Shown: positions 44,253-55,989, counted from the first letter of the stretch. The stretch: DNA of 64,000 nucleotides from Serripes groenlandicus (GCA_031761405.1 JASEVX010000032.1:1616398-1680397), one strand, 5' to 3'. Translations and numbers: made by a program. The notes: generated by a model from the sequence alone, not told the origin.

Positions 44253-44640
44253 AGTGCTATTGTGAAGTGTTTTTGATTAACTTTTGTGATCGGTAAATCA
44301 TTGTCCAACTGTAATCCGTGATCTGCAGTTAGCCACTTGCTGGCAGTATTACCAGTGCTTTGATTTATAATTATTATTGTACATGTGAAGGCTACTTACT
44401 TTAAAAGCTTAAAGAAGTATTTTCATCCACCAACGCATAGGGGGTCATTTCTAGATGTCCGTCAGTATGCTAGCTTCAGTTATTGCTCGATTTTGAAATG
44501 TTATTTTTAAAAGTACAGGTGCGATCAGGGAATCTCTATCTATCTTGATGAATAGACCTTGATAAAACTAAGCCCGTGTACATGTTCTAATCAGTTGTCA
44601 CTTATTACATTGTAACAAACATAAAATAGCCTGACATGGC

Positions 44641-45254
44641 TTAAAACTCATTAAATGAACCCGTTCAGTGTACACATTGGCATTTCCAAACGGTGTGGGT
44701 TCAGATCAGCACGTACATATACTCCGTATTATCATAATATATGCACAGGTTGATCTGGATATGCATTGTTTATGAGCGTGATTGTGTGTGCTTATTTCAT
44801 TGATTGGATCAAATTTAAAAGTAGAGATAAAATATGTAAGTCCTTGGATCGAACCTTGGAAATTTCGCGTTCGTGGCGAGTAGATTAACCGATCCGCTTA
44901 TGTGTAAGGTTTATACAAGTTCGTACCGCGGTACACAAAGCTAAGGCTTAAAACTCATCAAATGAACCCGTTCAGTGTACACATTGGCATTTCCAAACGG
45001 TGTGGGTTCAGATCAGCACGTACATATACTCCGTATTATCATAATATATGCACAGGTTGATCTGGATCTGCATTGTTTATGAGCGTGATTGTGTGTGCTT
45101 ATTTCATTGATTGGATCAAATTTAAAAGTAGAGATAAAACATGTAAGTCCTTGGATCGAACCTTGGAAATTTCGCGTTTGTGGCGAGTAGATTAACCGAT
45201 CCGCTTATGTGTAAGGTTTATACAAGTTCGTACCGCGGTACACAAAGCTAAGGC
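44641..45254. repeat. 307-bp tandem duplication upstream of B-box gene 2
   Basis: The unit from TTAAAACTCATTAAATGAACC to ACACAAAGCTAAGGC is present twice (44641-44947, 44948-45254) with very few differences. Copy 1 of the segmental duplication has one unit (about 20787-21095). Confidence 0.9.
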
Positions 45255-45504
45255 TAGAAGATAGACTCCGAAGAATAATTATTAGGATTTAATGTATTTC
45301 GTCTTTATCTGAGCATATGGTATGACAGTGACGGTGATTTTGTAGTGAAGTATTTTTAGCCATATCAAAAGAAGATAATACGATGGACTGTTTGGCACTC
45401 CTCCATTTAAGCGCGTAACAGTTTGACATTCATATGTGTTCTCCCTACTTAAATCATATTCGTAGTAATAAACTCCGCTTGAAATAATGTAAACAGGTTC
45501 GGCA

Positions 45505-45611
45505 CGTGATATTGTTCAGCGATACACGAACACGATAAAAGAAGTGAATTATATCGATAGCCTTGTGAAAATAAATTCATGACGACTTTAATAGTTTGAA
45601 CAGCTTATAAG
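45505..45611 (+). other. Candidate 5' non-coding exon of B-box gene 2
   Basis: GGCACGTGATATTGTTCAGC to CAGCTTATAAG, followed by GTAAGC. Conserved with 21335-21437. The 5' boundary is not determined. Confidence 0.45.
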
Positions 45612-46254
45612 GTAAGCATTAAAAATTGTTCTCTTATATCTTTTTACATATAATTAACGTTCTTGGAGGGGGACACCAGGTTTAGGTTTCTCTCCTCGAA
45701 TGTGATTTCATGTTTTGACTGTTCACATTTAATTCTGTTTCCGTTGAAATGTGACCTCAGTGTTAGTTTTCAATTGTTGAAAAAAGACCCCACACAACAT
45801 TTCAACATTATATTTTGGTAAAAATAGCCGTTGAAAATTGACCAGTGTTAGATTATGATCAGTCATAGGGTCATTGTTAATGGTTAGTAAAATTTAAGAT
45901 TGACCTCAGAGATAGAGTGTCCGTTGGAGAGAACATGGAAAGAGACGGTGAGTTTCACATCCTTAAATAAAACCATTGGCAATGTCAATCCCGGTCTCGA
46001 ACCTAAAACTTCATTTGTAGGTTACACCATCTAAGGATACAATGTTGATACCTACGAACTTTGTTGTAGCTAGGCCTATGCTTTAATTTAGACCAAGAGC
46101 GAGGTCCATAGTCATCACAATTAATGTTGCGTACGTCTTTCCGTACGTCAAAGTGCAAGATTTGCTTTTAAGTGGTTGGAGGTGTGGAATAATACAAAGG
46201 AAACAAATACATTATGACAGACATAATAGTAAGACTGAGTTTGACATCCATCGT

Positions 46255-47060
46255 TAACATTGAAATCTACCTTTTGAACTCTTTAGAGACCACACGCCCC
46301 ATCCTTCCTTCATTTAGCTACCATTAAATATCGATCAACTTAGACACATGGTAAGCTTTGGTAAAGCCTAGGTCAGTAAATCATAATTCTAATTACATTT
46401 TTTATTTAATCAGCACGAACATTTATCAGAACATTCGTTTTTATATAGTATCAGTCAATTTCGAAACTGGGTCACATGAGGTCAAACACGATGTCACTGG
46501 GTAATATTTGATAGAAACCATTTTAACACTCTAGATGCCACAATTCTGATGCGATTATATTCAGACATCCTTTTTCATGTGATCTCGGTGGAATTTAAAA
46601 CTGGTTCAAGTGGGGGTCAAACTCTAGATCACTACCTTAAAGTAAAACAAAAAAACTTTTGAACACTCTAGAGGTCACATTTGTCATCTGATATTCATGA
46701 CAGTACATAAGAACATGCATATCTACCAAACCTGGGCTAAGTTGGAAACTGAGTAAAGTGGGTTCAGAAATTAAGTCGCAAGGTCAAATCTGGTCACATT
46801 TCTCTTTCCATGTGCATCACATTATATCAGAACAGTCATTGTTATCAAATATCAGTCGTGGTTTATGTGGAATTAGAAATGAAGTCTATACTCTAGAGAC
46901 CTTTTTTTTTAAATCATGTAAGTTCCTAAGAACATTTAACTTCACACACTCTCGGGCATGTTAGCAATTGGGTCGACAAACCTTGTGAACACTCTAGAGG
47001 CCACATTTTTCATTCAATCTTCATGAAAATTTCATCAGAATATTTGCTTCCAACCAATCT
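46255..47060. repeat. CTCTAGAG-type degenerate tandem repeat in the intron of B-box gene 2
   Basis: Counterpart of 22095-22790, with an additional unit (CATTTAGCTACCATTAAATATC to CATTCGTTTTTATATAG). The repeat continues after the SINE at 47074-47360. Confidence 0.7.
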
Positions 47061-47073
47061 CAGTCACGTTTGA

Positions 47074-47360
47074 TTGATTGATTGGGGTTAAACGCCGTTT
47101 TTAACAATTTCTCAGTTTCATCACGGAGGCCAGTTCACCTACTCATGCATTTCCCGGTCTTCTCACAACAGTACTCCACACAACAATCTTCCCAATCAAC
47201 TGGCTTTTCCACATAGACTAAGCCATTGGGGGAAGACGAATGACGCATGTCGCATTGACTTTGCAATCGTCGGAAAGAAAGTTGGCCGAGCATGGATTCG
47301 AACTCACAACCCTTCGATTGACAGTCCGCGTCACTACCGACTGAGCTACCGGGGATCGAC
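47074..47360 (-). mobile_element. tRNA-headed SINE, second family, reverse; with 13-bp target duplication
   Basis: On the minus strand the head has AGCTCAGTCGGTAGTGACG and GTTGTGAGTTCGAATCC, the body GTCTATGTGGAAAAGCC, and the tail ends CAATCAATCAA. Perfect 13-bp direct repeats CAGTCACGTTTGA (47061-47073, 47361-47373) flank it. The paralogous intron (near 22727) has a single, diverged copy of the target and no SINE. Confidence 0.9.
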
Positions 47361-47710
47361 CAGTCACGTTTGAAACTATTTCGCTAGGTCAAATTTAGGG
47401 GAAAACATTTCGAATACTTTAGCCCGGTCGTGGTTAAAGGTACAAGTTGACATTTTTGAAAGGTGAATGTTCAGATCAACCTGTACGTCTGCTTCGTCTG
47501 ATCATAATCTACCCATATAGAACAAGCTTCTCTAAGTAATATTTGAACAGTGAATATCTTGATAAAAGAGTGAACATACTTAACTGGAACTACACTATTT
47601 ACACATTTTCTCATTAACGGGCTCATATATGTCTTATATGAAGGATAAAACCACATAATGAACAATCTACATGGTATGCTTTTGTATCAAGCTTATATTA
47701 TTAACCTCAA

Positions 47711-47716
47711 TTTCAG
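47711..47716 (+). promoter_or_regulatory. Splice acceptor before the B-box 2 coding exon
   Basis: TTTCAG|GGAGAAG, matching the acceptor of gene 1; the ATG follows 37 bp later. Confidence 0.6.
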
Positions 47717-47753
47717 GGAGAAGTAGAAAACTACGGATGCGTAAAACATAATC

Positions 47754-49490
47754 ATGACTTCTGCATCCCAATTTCTGTATAAAGGATCTGACGAGATATA
47801 CGACCAAGACTGTAACGTTTGTCGGTCGACTGGTAAAACATCGGAGGCAATATCCTACTGTAATATATGTCGTGAACACCTCTGCCAGTCATGTGATATG
47901 GCGCACAGAGGGTCCAGGGGTACGAGATACCATACAATTATAACAGGGAGTAACGTACCACCAGTATCTACCATGATAAAACCAACATTTCCATTTATGT
48001 TCTGTGATGCACACAAAACAACGTTACTTGATTCCTACTGTACAACTCACGAACAGGTCATCTGTCCTGCCTGTAAAATGACGAACCATAGAACATGTAA
48101 AACAGGTGATATCAGCAGGCACAGTGCTAACATTGATGTTGGAAAGGAGCTTAAGAAAGTCGCTAATCGTCTGAGAGACTTGACAGATACATATGACAAC
48201 CTTACACAGAACAGACACACTGATAAATCAACCGTGATATCTCAGATACAGAATTGCCTCAGCGACATGCAACAATTCCGAAATAATAATAATGAAAAGC
48301 TGGATAACTTTGAAAAGAAAATGTCTTCTGAAATCAGACAAATTGAAGAAACGCTGAACAAAGAGATCGATGGTCACGTGACGTTAACCGATGACATTTT
48401 ACACCAAATCGAGGATCTAAACGAATCTTTGTCGGACTGTGAGAAAACGCAGGAAAATGACGTCATGTTTGTCGGGTTGGAGAAAGCGTCTTCACGTGCA
48501 GGTGAATATGGTGTAATTATTGGTAACATCCAGAAAGAAATTTACCCAATAAAGATTCGTTTTCAACCGAATAGCGTCTTATCTGATCAGATCGAGCAGT
48601 CACAATCACTGGGCACTGTCGCTAACAACCGACCAATTGATTCAGGTTCAAAACAAACATCTATACTGAACATGTCTGTGAAGAAAAAAAGGGTCAACAA
48701 TGTGACGTCAGATGCAGTATTGGATTGCACATGTATGTCAGATACAGTATTGGATTGCACATTTATGTCTGACGGGCATCTTGTACTCGCATGTGGTGTA
48801 AATGGTCTTTATTTGGTTGATGAAAACTTCCTTTTAAAAACCCAGTTATCAGTTAAATCAATGGACGTTTCTACTATCAATGAAACTGACGTCATAGTTA
48901 CACAAGGTAACTACAAACAACTCCAGCGTGTAAGAATATTTCCGGGAATGGTGGTGAAAAATACATTGAAGATGGATAGATACTGTAGCGGTGTAGATGT
49001 TTATGGTGACGAGATCTATGTTACCTGTCATGATGTACCCGGTGATGGTGAAGTACGAGTACTCAACATGGAAGGTATAGTACAGAGAAGGTTGGGAGTG
49101 GATAACGATAAATATATATTTACAAGGCCTAATCGTGTTAAAGTCAACAGAGACGGCAGTAAGATATTTGTCTCTGATTGGGACACTTACATAGTAACAT
49201 GTTTGAACAATCAAGGTCACGTGATATACCGGTACTCTGACACAGATTTGAAGACACCGCACGGAATGTATGTGGATGGAGAAGATAACCTGTTAGTGTG
49301 TGGAGGGAACTCTAACAATGTACATATGATCCGACATGATGGTAGAACAGAGAAGATATTGTTGTCAGAGAAGGATGGGATACACTACCCATTGTGTATA
49401 TCGTTTAAACCCAGTGATGGTTGCCTAGTGGTTGGTTTAAATGAGGAAGCTAAAATTGATCAAACGTTGATCCTATTCAGTACCAGATAA
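47754..49490 (+). CDS. RING-less B-box / coiled-coil / beta-propeller-like protein (TRIM-like) 2
   Basis: 578 residues, paralogue of the gene at 22992. All zinc-ligand cysteines and histidines of both B-boxes are kept (CNVC, YCNIC, HLCQSCDMAH, then FCDAH, SYCTTH, ICPACKMTNH). The coiled-coil region has more changes than the B-boxes. The N-terminus differs (MTSASQFLYK against MAFESKS). The propeller-like region carries a 30-bp in-frame tandem duplication, giving VLDCTCMSDTVLDCTFMSDG where gene 1 has one unit. The frame is intact although the flanks have gained and lost hundreds of bases, which suggests it is still under selection. Confidence 0.9.
   Translation: MTSASQFLYKGSDEIYDQDCNVCRSTGKTSEAISYCNICREHLCQSCDMAHRGSRGTRYHTIITGSNVPPVSTMIKPTFPFMFCDAHKTTLLDSYCTTHEQVICPACKMTNHRTCKTGDISRHSANIDVGKELKKVANRLRDLTDTYDNLTQNRHTDKSTVISQIQNCLSDMQQFRNNNNEKLDNFEKKMSSEIRQIEETLNKEIDGHVTLTDDILHQIEDLNESLSDCEKTQENDVMFVGLEKASSRAGEYGVIIGNIQKEIYPIKIRFQPNSVLSDQIEQSQSLGTVANNRPIDSGSKQTSILNMSVKKKRVNNVTSDAVLDCTCMSDTVLDCTFMSDGHLVLACGVNGLYLVDENFLLKTQLSVKSMDVSTINETDVIVTQGNYKQLQRVRIFPGMVVKNTLKMDRYCSGVDVYGDEIYVTCHDVPGDGEVRVLNMEGIVQRRLGVDNDKYIFTRPNRVKVNRDGSKIFVSDWDTYIVTCLNNQGHVIYRYSDTDLKTPHGMYVDGEDNLLVCGGNSNNVHMIRHDGRTEKILLSEKDGIHYPLCISFKPSDGCLVVGLNEEAKIDQTLILFSTR
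48709..48768 (+). repeat. 30-bp in-frame tandem duplication in B-box gene 2
   Basis: TCAGATGCAGTATTGGATTG is followed 30 bp later by TCAGATACAGTATTGGATTG. Each unit encodes SD-(A/T)-VLDCT-(C/F)-M. Gene 1 has one unit. Confidence 0.85.
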
Positions 49491-49564
49491 GCTCATGAGT
49501 GTCCCGGATATACATTTTATTATGTCTTATAACATGCGGATGATTTCGCAGAAAAGTCGTTTTC

Positions 49565-49739
49565 TATTTCATAGTAACAAATGAAGGAATTGCTCAAAAC
49601 GAGCAATTTCTCCTTTTGCCACAATTTTTTCATTTTTTAGTCATAGGTTATCCGTTCAATTCTAGAGATTTTTCTATTTTTTGACAAAATATGTTCAAAG
49701 TCGTTTGCTGCAGAATTGTTGTATGAGGGAAAGGGTTAA
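49565..49739. mobile_element. piggyBac-like MITE after B-box gene 2
   Basis: GGAATTGCTCAAAACGAGCAATTTCTCC hairpin in the middle (14-bp arms), TTTGCCACAATTTTTTC, AAAGTCGTTTGCTGCAGAA and right end TATGAGGGAAAGGGTTAA. The left end is degraded. It sits at the junction where duplication copy 2 lacks 1.6 kb found in copy 1. Confidence 0.75.
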
Positions 49740-50830
49740 CAGGCTCATTTGAATCCTTACTGTTCATTTTTAAATATGTAAGGTTTTTTTTAGATCATTA
49801 CACAGAACCTAAGCCCGTAAACCCACATATATACAAGGTATACATATTTTATTGGCGGTGTTTTGTTATATCACTTATATAGTTTGTGTTATTGTACTGT
49901 GTATGATTTTTATGTTCGATTTTAGAGACATGTACTACTGATTTGTGATTAATAAATATTGTGTGATTAGCATCCTGATATCATTGCTTTTTTCTATGTA
50001 CTCTGGTTGGATTTACACAGTTCCCGTCTAAGCCTGTCATCGTATACTTTTAAGGAAGGAGTAGTTGATTATTCTGACCCTGGTTTTCATATCAGTCCTA
50101 GTGCGGGGAATGGATAACCAGTTACGCGAGTCATAATAGTTATAACACATACCAAAGGCTAACACTTCTCACTAATTAATTCGTACCAGGAACCTTTTGA
50201 ATGAGAGACTAGGGCTCTTTACTACATATAAAATCTTATTTGTCATGGCTCTTGAGGCAGGCACTCGAACCACTACGCAATCGACTTATTTCACACTGAC
50301 TGATTCGAACCAGGAACAATTTGAACAAGAGGTCTGGACTCGTTACAGCAAAGTTGTAGACATCGCTCTCGAAGCGGACACTCCAGCCCTTTTCTTATAT
50401 ATAAAGTACTTTGTTCACAAACTGACAGGTGTCATACGATCGAGAAGTCTGAGCTCTCATCGAGATAGTACGTATTTCACAAACCAGTTGTACAAGATGT
50501 CCGAACTCTGCCTTACACATGCTGTATGTCGTTGTCATCGTTCTTGTCCCCTGATTCCTAATCGCTAATCCATATAGCATGTACCATGTTGCGGGAGACC
50601 GCGTCAGTGATATAGTTGTATAGCGTCCGTATGCATGTCACAGTTGAATCCGAGATGATAGTTTCGCCACATTCACGTCGACTTTGAAAACATCTAGGCA
50701 AAAACTATTGACATTTTCAGTTAATGAAAGTTTAATTATTGAATAAAAATGAAAACATTGTGACAAAATGAGAAAATTGATCATGATCAATTCATCCTTC
50801 TGTCACAACGATTCAAAATGTTAAGATAGG
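49740..50830. other. 3' end of segmental duplication copy 2
   Basis: Collinear with 26333-27240, including the frame with EQFEQEVWTRYSKVVDIALE (50197-50568). The similarity ends near 50822 within a MITE piece (AACATTGTGACAAAATGAG). Confidence 0.5.
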
Positions 50831-50939
50831 ATGTACGAACAAAATAGTTCGGTACAAATAATCCTTTCCGATCATGAAACAAGTAAACTTTACACTTATA
50901 CATATTTCTATCATCAATTTACCCTGACCAACTTATAAG

Positions 50940-51110
50940 ATTGATTGATTGGGTGTAAAGTTGTTTTCAAAAACTTTCAGTCATATCATGGTGGTCAGTT
51001 CACATATTCGTATGTTTCCACACTATTAACTTTCCAAGCACCTGACTGCTTTACAACTAACAGGAGATGTTATACTGGTTCTGTCAAAGAACTGGACGTT
51101 TAGCTCCACT
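50940..51110 (-). mobile_element. Degraded SINE, second family, reverse
   Basis: TTGATTGATTGGGTGTAAAG, then TTTCAGTCATATCATGGTGG and CAGTTCACATATTCG correspond to the tail and body of the SINE at 47074-47360. The head is lost. Confidence 0.5.
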
Positions 51111-51235
51111 AATGGAATAAGCATCTACAATAGGCGTGTGGCAGTTATACAAATGAGTGATGCTTTAGGCAAACCAATCTTAGTCTAATTGTTACAAGTT
51201 AAGATAAACAAATATTCAATCTCATTCAAAATAGT

Positions 51236-51420
51236 ATGCGACTCATTGCCGATCAGTGTAGAACCAGGTCAGACTGTGCGATGCGCATGCTGGTCTCGAT
51301 CTACCCTCATAGCCATTGCCGTAAGGTCATATTTAGATGGAATCACTCAGCACTGTTTAATGGGGGAGCGACCGGGTCTGGTCTCTAGGATCATGCGGAC
51401 CACTGTATTCGCAAATTGGT
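51236..51420. repeat. Palindromic repeat remnant
   Basis: GTAGAACCAGGTCAGACTGTGC and a later, less clear inverse. Related to the hairpin at 52803-52879. The 109-residue frame over it has no protein features. Confidence 0.4.
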
Positions 51421-51468
51421 GGTTAAGGTATCAATATTACCAAGAAATACATGCGATGTATTTTTTTT

Positions 51469-51614
51469 TTAACCCTTTCCACGATTTTGACGCACATGAA
51501 ACTTACTTTTTGTTTTAATGACAGTGGGAAAAATGAACAATTTCTCACTTTGCAACAGAATGTTCAATATGTGTCGTCTGATGCTGACTTGTCGTATGTG
51601 GACAATGGTTATCT
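51469..51614. mobile_element. piggyBac-like MITE
   Basis: TTAACCCTTTCCACGATTTTG at the left, CAATTTCTCACTTTGC in the middle, GTCGTCTGATGCTGAC and TATGTGGACAATGGTTA at the right. Confidence 0.65.
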
Positions 51615-52194
51615 AATATTATAGTTGAAGGGTCGTCTCATTGAACGTTGATATGTTGATAAGTTTTGTAATTATCTTGTCCATTGTTTTTGTGAACATC
51701 ATACTTGAGCGTTTACTATTATTTTCCGCGTGTTTATGAAGTGGAATGGTCAAAGGCCCCGATACTATGGCATGTGTTAACACTTCAGTTCATCTGGAGT
51801 TAGATTCACTGATTTCAATATACAACGGTAGGCGGGGATGTCCAACTTGACAAATCCTCATGCTCCTTTTTTGTTATGGTTCAGCTAGGCGACGGGTATG
51901 GAATCAATTTGTGTAATGGCAAGAAGTACAATTCAAAAGCGTAACCAACTTGTACGACACCTCCGTCTTCCGTTGTAGATTGTAAACAGTGAGATTGCCA
52001 ATATAAAATGATATATTTGTAACTTTTATAAGTGCTTTAAGTAATCTGAATCGTCGTATTGCATTGTTGTTTTACGACTTGACTCTTATATCTGAACTTT
52101 GCCTAAGGATCTACTTTACATATCGTTTAAATGGGACCATTGAAGGACAAAGTTTAGGAAGATAAATTACTTTTGTCAAATCATCGGAGAGAAA

Positions 52195-52275
52195 GAATGG
52201 CCGAGGTGGCATTTGAACTCACGATCCTTGAATTGATAGCCCTCTTCGTTACCAATGAGCTATCGCAGCCAACAA
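52195..52275 (-). mobile_element. SINE head, reverse
   Basis: Minus strand: GCTCATTGGTAACGAAGAG and CGTGAGTTCAAATGCCACC. A tRNA-like relic of the second SINE family; its body is not recognisable. Confidence 0.5.
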
Positions 52276-52802
52276 CTAATTTATGACAAGTGTAGATCAA
52301 AACTGTCTGCTCGTCAGAAACATATTTAAAAAGATTATTAACTACCAAAATCCTCTGTCACTTATTGACGAAAAGTGAAGAACCAGATCAGACTGGATTT
52401 ATCTCGACAAAAATGTCATCTGATTGGTGTAACTCTCGTATTTACAGTTATATAAATAGCGATCTGCTCGCTCACACATAGTATGTGGAAATGTTGCTTT
52501 CTGTATCTTTCTTTTTTTCTAGTCATTCAATACTTGAATTATACATTATCTGTTGTGAAAATCAACTGACCACAGATACTTGAATACATCAGTCGGACCA
52601 TCGAAATCAAAAATGGATAGACACAGTTCCTCGTGAACGTTTGTTTGAACAAGTCTAGCTTTATACACTTTCTAATAAATATTCACGAAGATACCTATTT
52701 TTGAGTATATTGGTCTGAATGTTTAAAGAGATGGCACAAACCGTTCGCTCCTCCATTAAACAGTTTAGGTATGACCGGCGCTCTGCAAAAACTGACCTTA
52801 AT

Positions 52803-52879
52803 ACATTTGCAACTTGTCTAGAACCAGACAAGCATACGCACCTACGCAGTCTGATCTGGTTCTACATGTTCGCAAATGT
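52803..52879. repeat. 77-bp palindromic hairpin repeat
   Basis: ACATTTGC and GCAAATGT at the ends, AGAACCAGA and TCTGGTTCT inside. A related piece (CAGTCTGATCTGGTTCTAAC then CGCCAATGTGTCGCATG) lies at 53925-53970. A small MITE is likely. Confidence 0.6.
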
Positions 52880-52999
52880 GTCGCATTATGTTACAATAAC
52901 CTTCTGACGCGCCAAATTACGTCTGTTTTTGGAAATCAGGTTATCTTGATCGCCATTTATTTTCCAATCATTGACTTAATGTAACTGGGACTAAGATTG

Positions 53000-53640
53000 A
53001 GTGAGAAAAGAAAGGTATTTTTATTTTTGCTTGGTGCATGGTGTTGCTTATAGACAAAGTTGACTCGCGATAAGTCGATTACTGGATATCTCGAAAACGT
53101 CGTTTAATTCCATCCATTTCCATTAATGAATCAGTTCATCAAAACAGTGTAACAGCATTTCTGATGACTCATACGATCACTCGAAACTGTCACTGCACTC
53201 CTTTCTTGAAGTGATTTTATCACTAGCTCGCTTTTCTCAATAAATAGTTAAGTACATGTATTAATTAACTATGAAGCACTTTGTGTGTCCCTTTCGAGTT
53301 TCTGTTCCGGTTTTCGCGAGTTTACTGTCGAAAATCATTTTGTTGTTGTTATTTCTGAACATTAATTGAAATATTAAATTTGCGTATATTTTTATTTAAA
53401 TGTTTCTTCTGACATTTAAGTTCGTCATGTGTGATATTCATACACCACAGCAGGGCATGACAATGTCTCAGATAAATGAAGCCCGATTTTCAAGTGAATG
53501 GAATTATTAGGGTTTGGCATATATTGTGTTGTTGTTATAAGAATGTAACGAGCAACTGCCGATATAAAAAATCCTTTTTTATTTGTTGGTATCTCTGCTC
53601 GCTATATGAATAATAAACCAATCAAATCAATTCCGATAGA
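53000..53640. other. AT-rich intergenic stretch
   Basis: No gene, repeat array or clear transposon end seen. Confidence 0.4.
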
Positions 53641-53645
53641 GTTGT

Positions 53646-53890
53646 TCATGAATAGCAATGCGTGTATGACGATGAATAGCAATGCGTGTATGACGATGAA
53701 TATAACATTGTGTGTATGATGATGAATAGTAATGCGTGTATGACAATGAAAAGTGTTGTGTGTATGATGTGTATGACGATGTGTAGCATTGTGTGTATGC
53801 TATTTGGTATGGTGATGTTCATGATGATGTGTATGATGTGTATGGCAATGAATAGTAATGCGTGTATCATGATAGGTACGATGGCAGATA
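53646..53890. repeat. 24-bp-unit minisatellite
   Basis: Units based on GAATAGCAATGCGTGTATGACGAT, becoming irregular to the right. Frames on both strands across it are repeat translations. Confidence 0.85.
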
Positions 53891-53999
53891 CCATTTAGAT
53901 CCAGACTAGCATACACATATTTTCAGTCTGATCTGGTTCTAACACTGTTCGCCAATGTGTCGCATGTTTCAATAACCTTCTAACAATAACTGTCATTTG

Positions 54000-55290
54000 A
54001 ATGAGATTAAATCTTTGTGCATTTTGTTTCTTCTCTAAACTTGTAACAATTACACTAAGGTCTGCATTAAGCACCGATTATATCTATAACTGCATTAAAC
54101 CTATTTCAGTTGTTCATAAGATAAGTAAGGATTCACTACCAGTTGTATTTCAGAACGTGCATTTAGGTATGTATAGCATGTATCATGATGCACTGGCGCT
54201 CCTGAGTCTTTACTGTATGCATATGTATAAAGACGTCTAACCGCTACACCCGGCTGATATATGAACTCCATATATGGGGAACCAGTATCACATATCATAT
54301 CAATTGGTCAGGTTAAGATATAGATAGAAATATGGATAAGTTTAAAGTTTACTTGTGTCTTGATCCAAATTCGTAACGCCATTTTTCTTTCGTATAAAAT
54401 CTGCATTAAAAGGCAAGTGATTCACAATCATGAATATATACAGGGAAAACACAAACAAGATCTCATTTTCCCACACTGTCAACTGCATCATTCAAATTAT
54501 AAGTTTTGATATATTTCAGATTTTAAGTTTCTGTTACTAAGATTGTTCAATGCATGCGACTTTTAAGAGACGTACCAGGGAAAGGCTAAGTCCTTATTTA
54601 CAGTGTAATCAAAGCATTGAAAGCGCTATGGGACGGTACCACATGTATGAGTGGATAAGCTGATAACCTGTTGTTAAAGTTAATGCAAGGCATCAATATC
54701 GCCGGAGAAGACTGCGTTAATTTATTTTTTAACACAAATACATTCTTGACTTTCATATAAACACATACACATAATGTTTTCATTAAGGAATAATTCCATG
54801 TTTTCGAATACATTTAACTTTCAACAAAATAATTAATGGGATACAACTTAAGTCTGATGTATTCGGGCAACATTTTGATCTACAAGCCGATCAAAATTAC
54901 TTCCCTTTGACCTACAGTTCTAAATAAACAAAATATGCCTCACCATTTGATTTTAATTTACTTCAACTTATTTATTTTGCATCGATTGCTAAACAAGCTT
55001 TAAGCTTATATTTATCACGCTCGATGTCTGCTTCCTGGAGACAAAACCGGGACTCTCGCCGTTTGTGTTGAAATAACCCTGAAAGCAGAACCCGTTCATC
55101 ACGATATTTGAACCCGGGACCTTTTGTACAAAAGGCCGACGCACTACCACTGTACAACTGTCTTCCACATTGGAACAGCATCACATTATGACCATCCCTC
55201 CGGTGTATCAGCGACCAGAGTTTGTTCGGGTATCTGTATGTATTAGCGGTTCCAGTTCCAGGGAAAGTACTGTAAAATTAGTGTAATACG
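54000..55290. other. Intergenic stretch with tRNA-like relics
   Basis: Two reverse tRNA-like relics: about 54225-54290 and 55085-55165 (TTTGAACCCGGGACC, then CGACGCACTACCACTG). Neither folds into a full cloverleaf on inspection. No gene. Confidence 0.4.
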
Positions 55291-55298
55291 ATTTTGTT

Positions 55299-55590
55299 TT
55301 AACACTTTCCCACGTGCAAAACATAGGAGCAGATGAAAATATATAGGTCATAATATTGAAAATCTCTATCAGTAATAGTTATCACTTTAAGTAAAGTCAA
55401 AAAGGATAAATCTGCAGCAAACCCTTTGAAAACATCTAGGCAAATGTATCGAAAACAATGTAAACGAAAATATAATTATTAAAGAGAGTTGATAACACTG
55501 TGACAAAAAGGAGAAGCCGCTCATTTGCTGTAATTTCTACTTTTGCCGGATTGTTTTCAAAAGTCGTCTGTCACTATTGATGCTGTTTTA
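55299..55590. mobile_element. piggyBac-like MITE, long degraded copy
   Basis: TTAACACTTTCCCACGTGC at the left; AAATCTGCAGCAAACCCTTTG and AACACTGTGACAAAAAGGAG inside; AAAAGTCGTCTGTCACTATTG at the right. The right terminal repeat is lost. Confidence 0.6.
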
Positions 55591-55989
55591 TCTTTATCGC
55601 CATTAAGATTAAACAATCAGTTACAAGTCGGGTTTCGTAAATCGTGTCTTAAACTAGGGTAAGAAGCATGACAGTGATATAAAAGTTATAGTCAAGCGAC
55701 ATAAGAACTCCCAGATAAGGGACATTTTTTATGCTATGAAAACCTTATTTGTCACTAAAACCCTATGTTGCGGATACTCATAAAAATCGTCTCAGTGAGT
55801 ACCCGCCAACACAGGGCTTGTTTAGTCAATAAGAGAGATATTTTGGGAAAAGGACCATTTCACTCACTCTTAGCTGGTCCTCTTTTGTCTATGTTTTACA
55901 CCGCCTTCAACCGTGTTACAGTTATAATAAAACGCTTCCTATGTACATTGCTGGAAGGTTTATGTTGGTACCAGTGCCTTATTCATCTT

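Noticed and set aside
53646..53898. Frames of 70-82 residues on both strands
   Set aside because: Translations of the 24-bp minisatellite.
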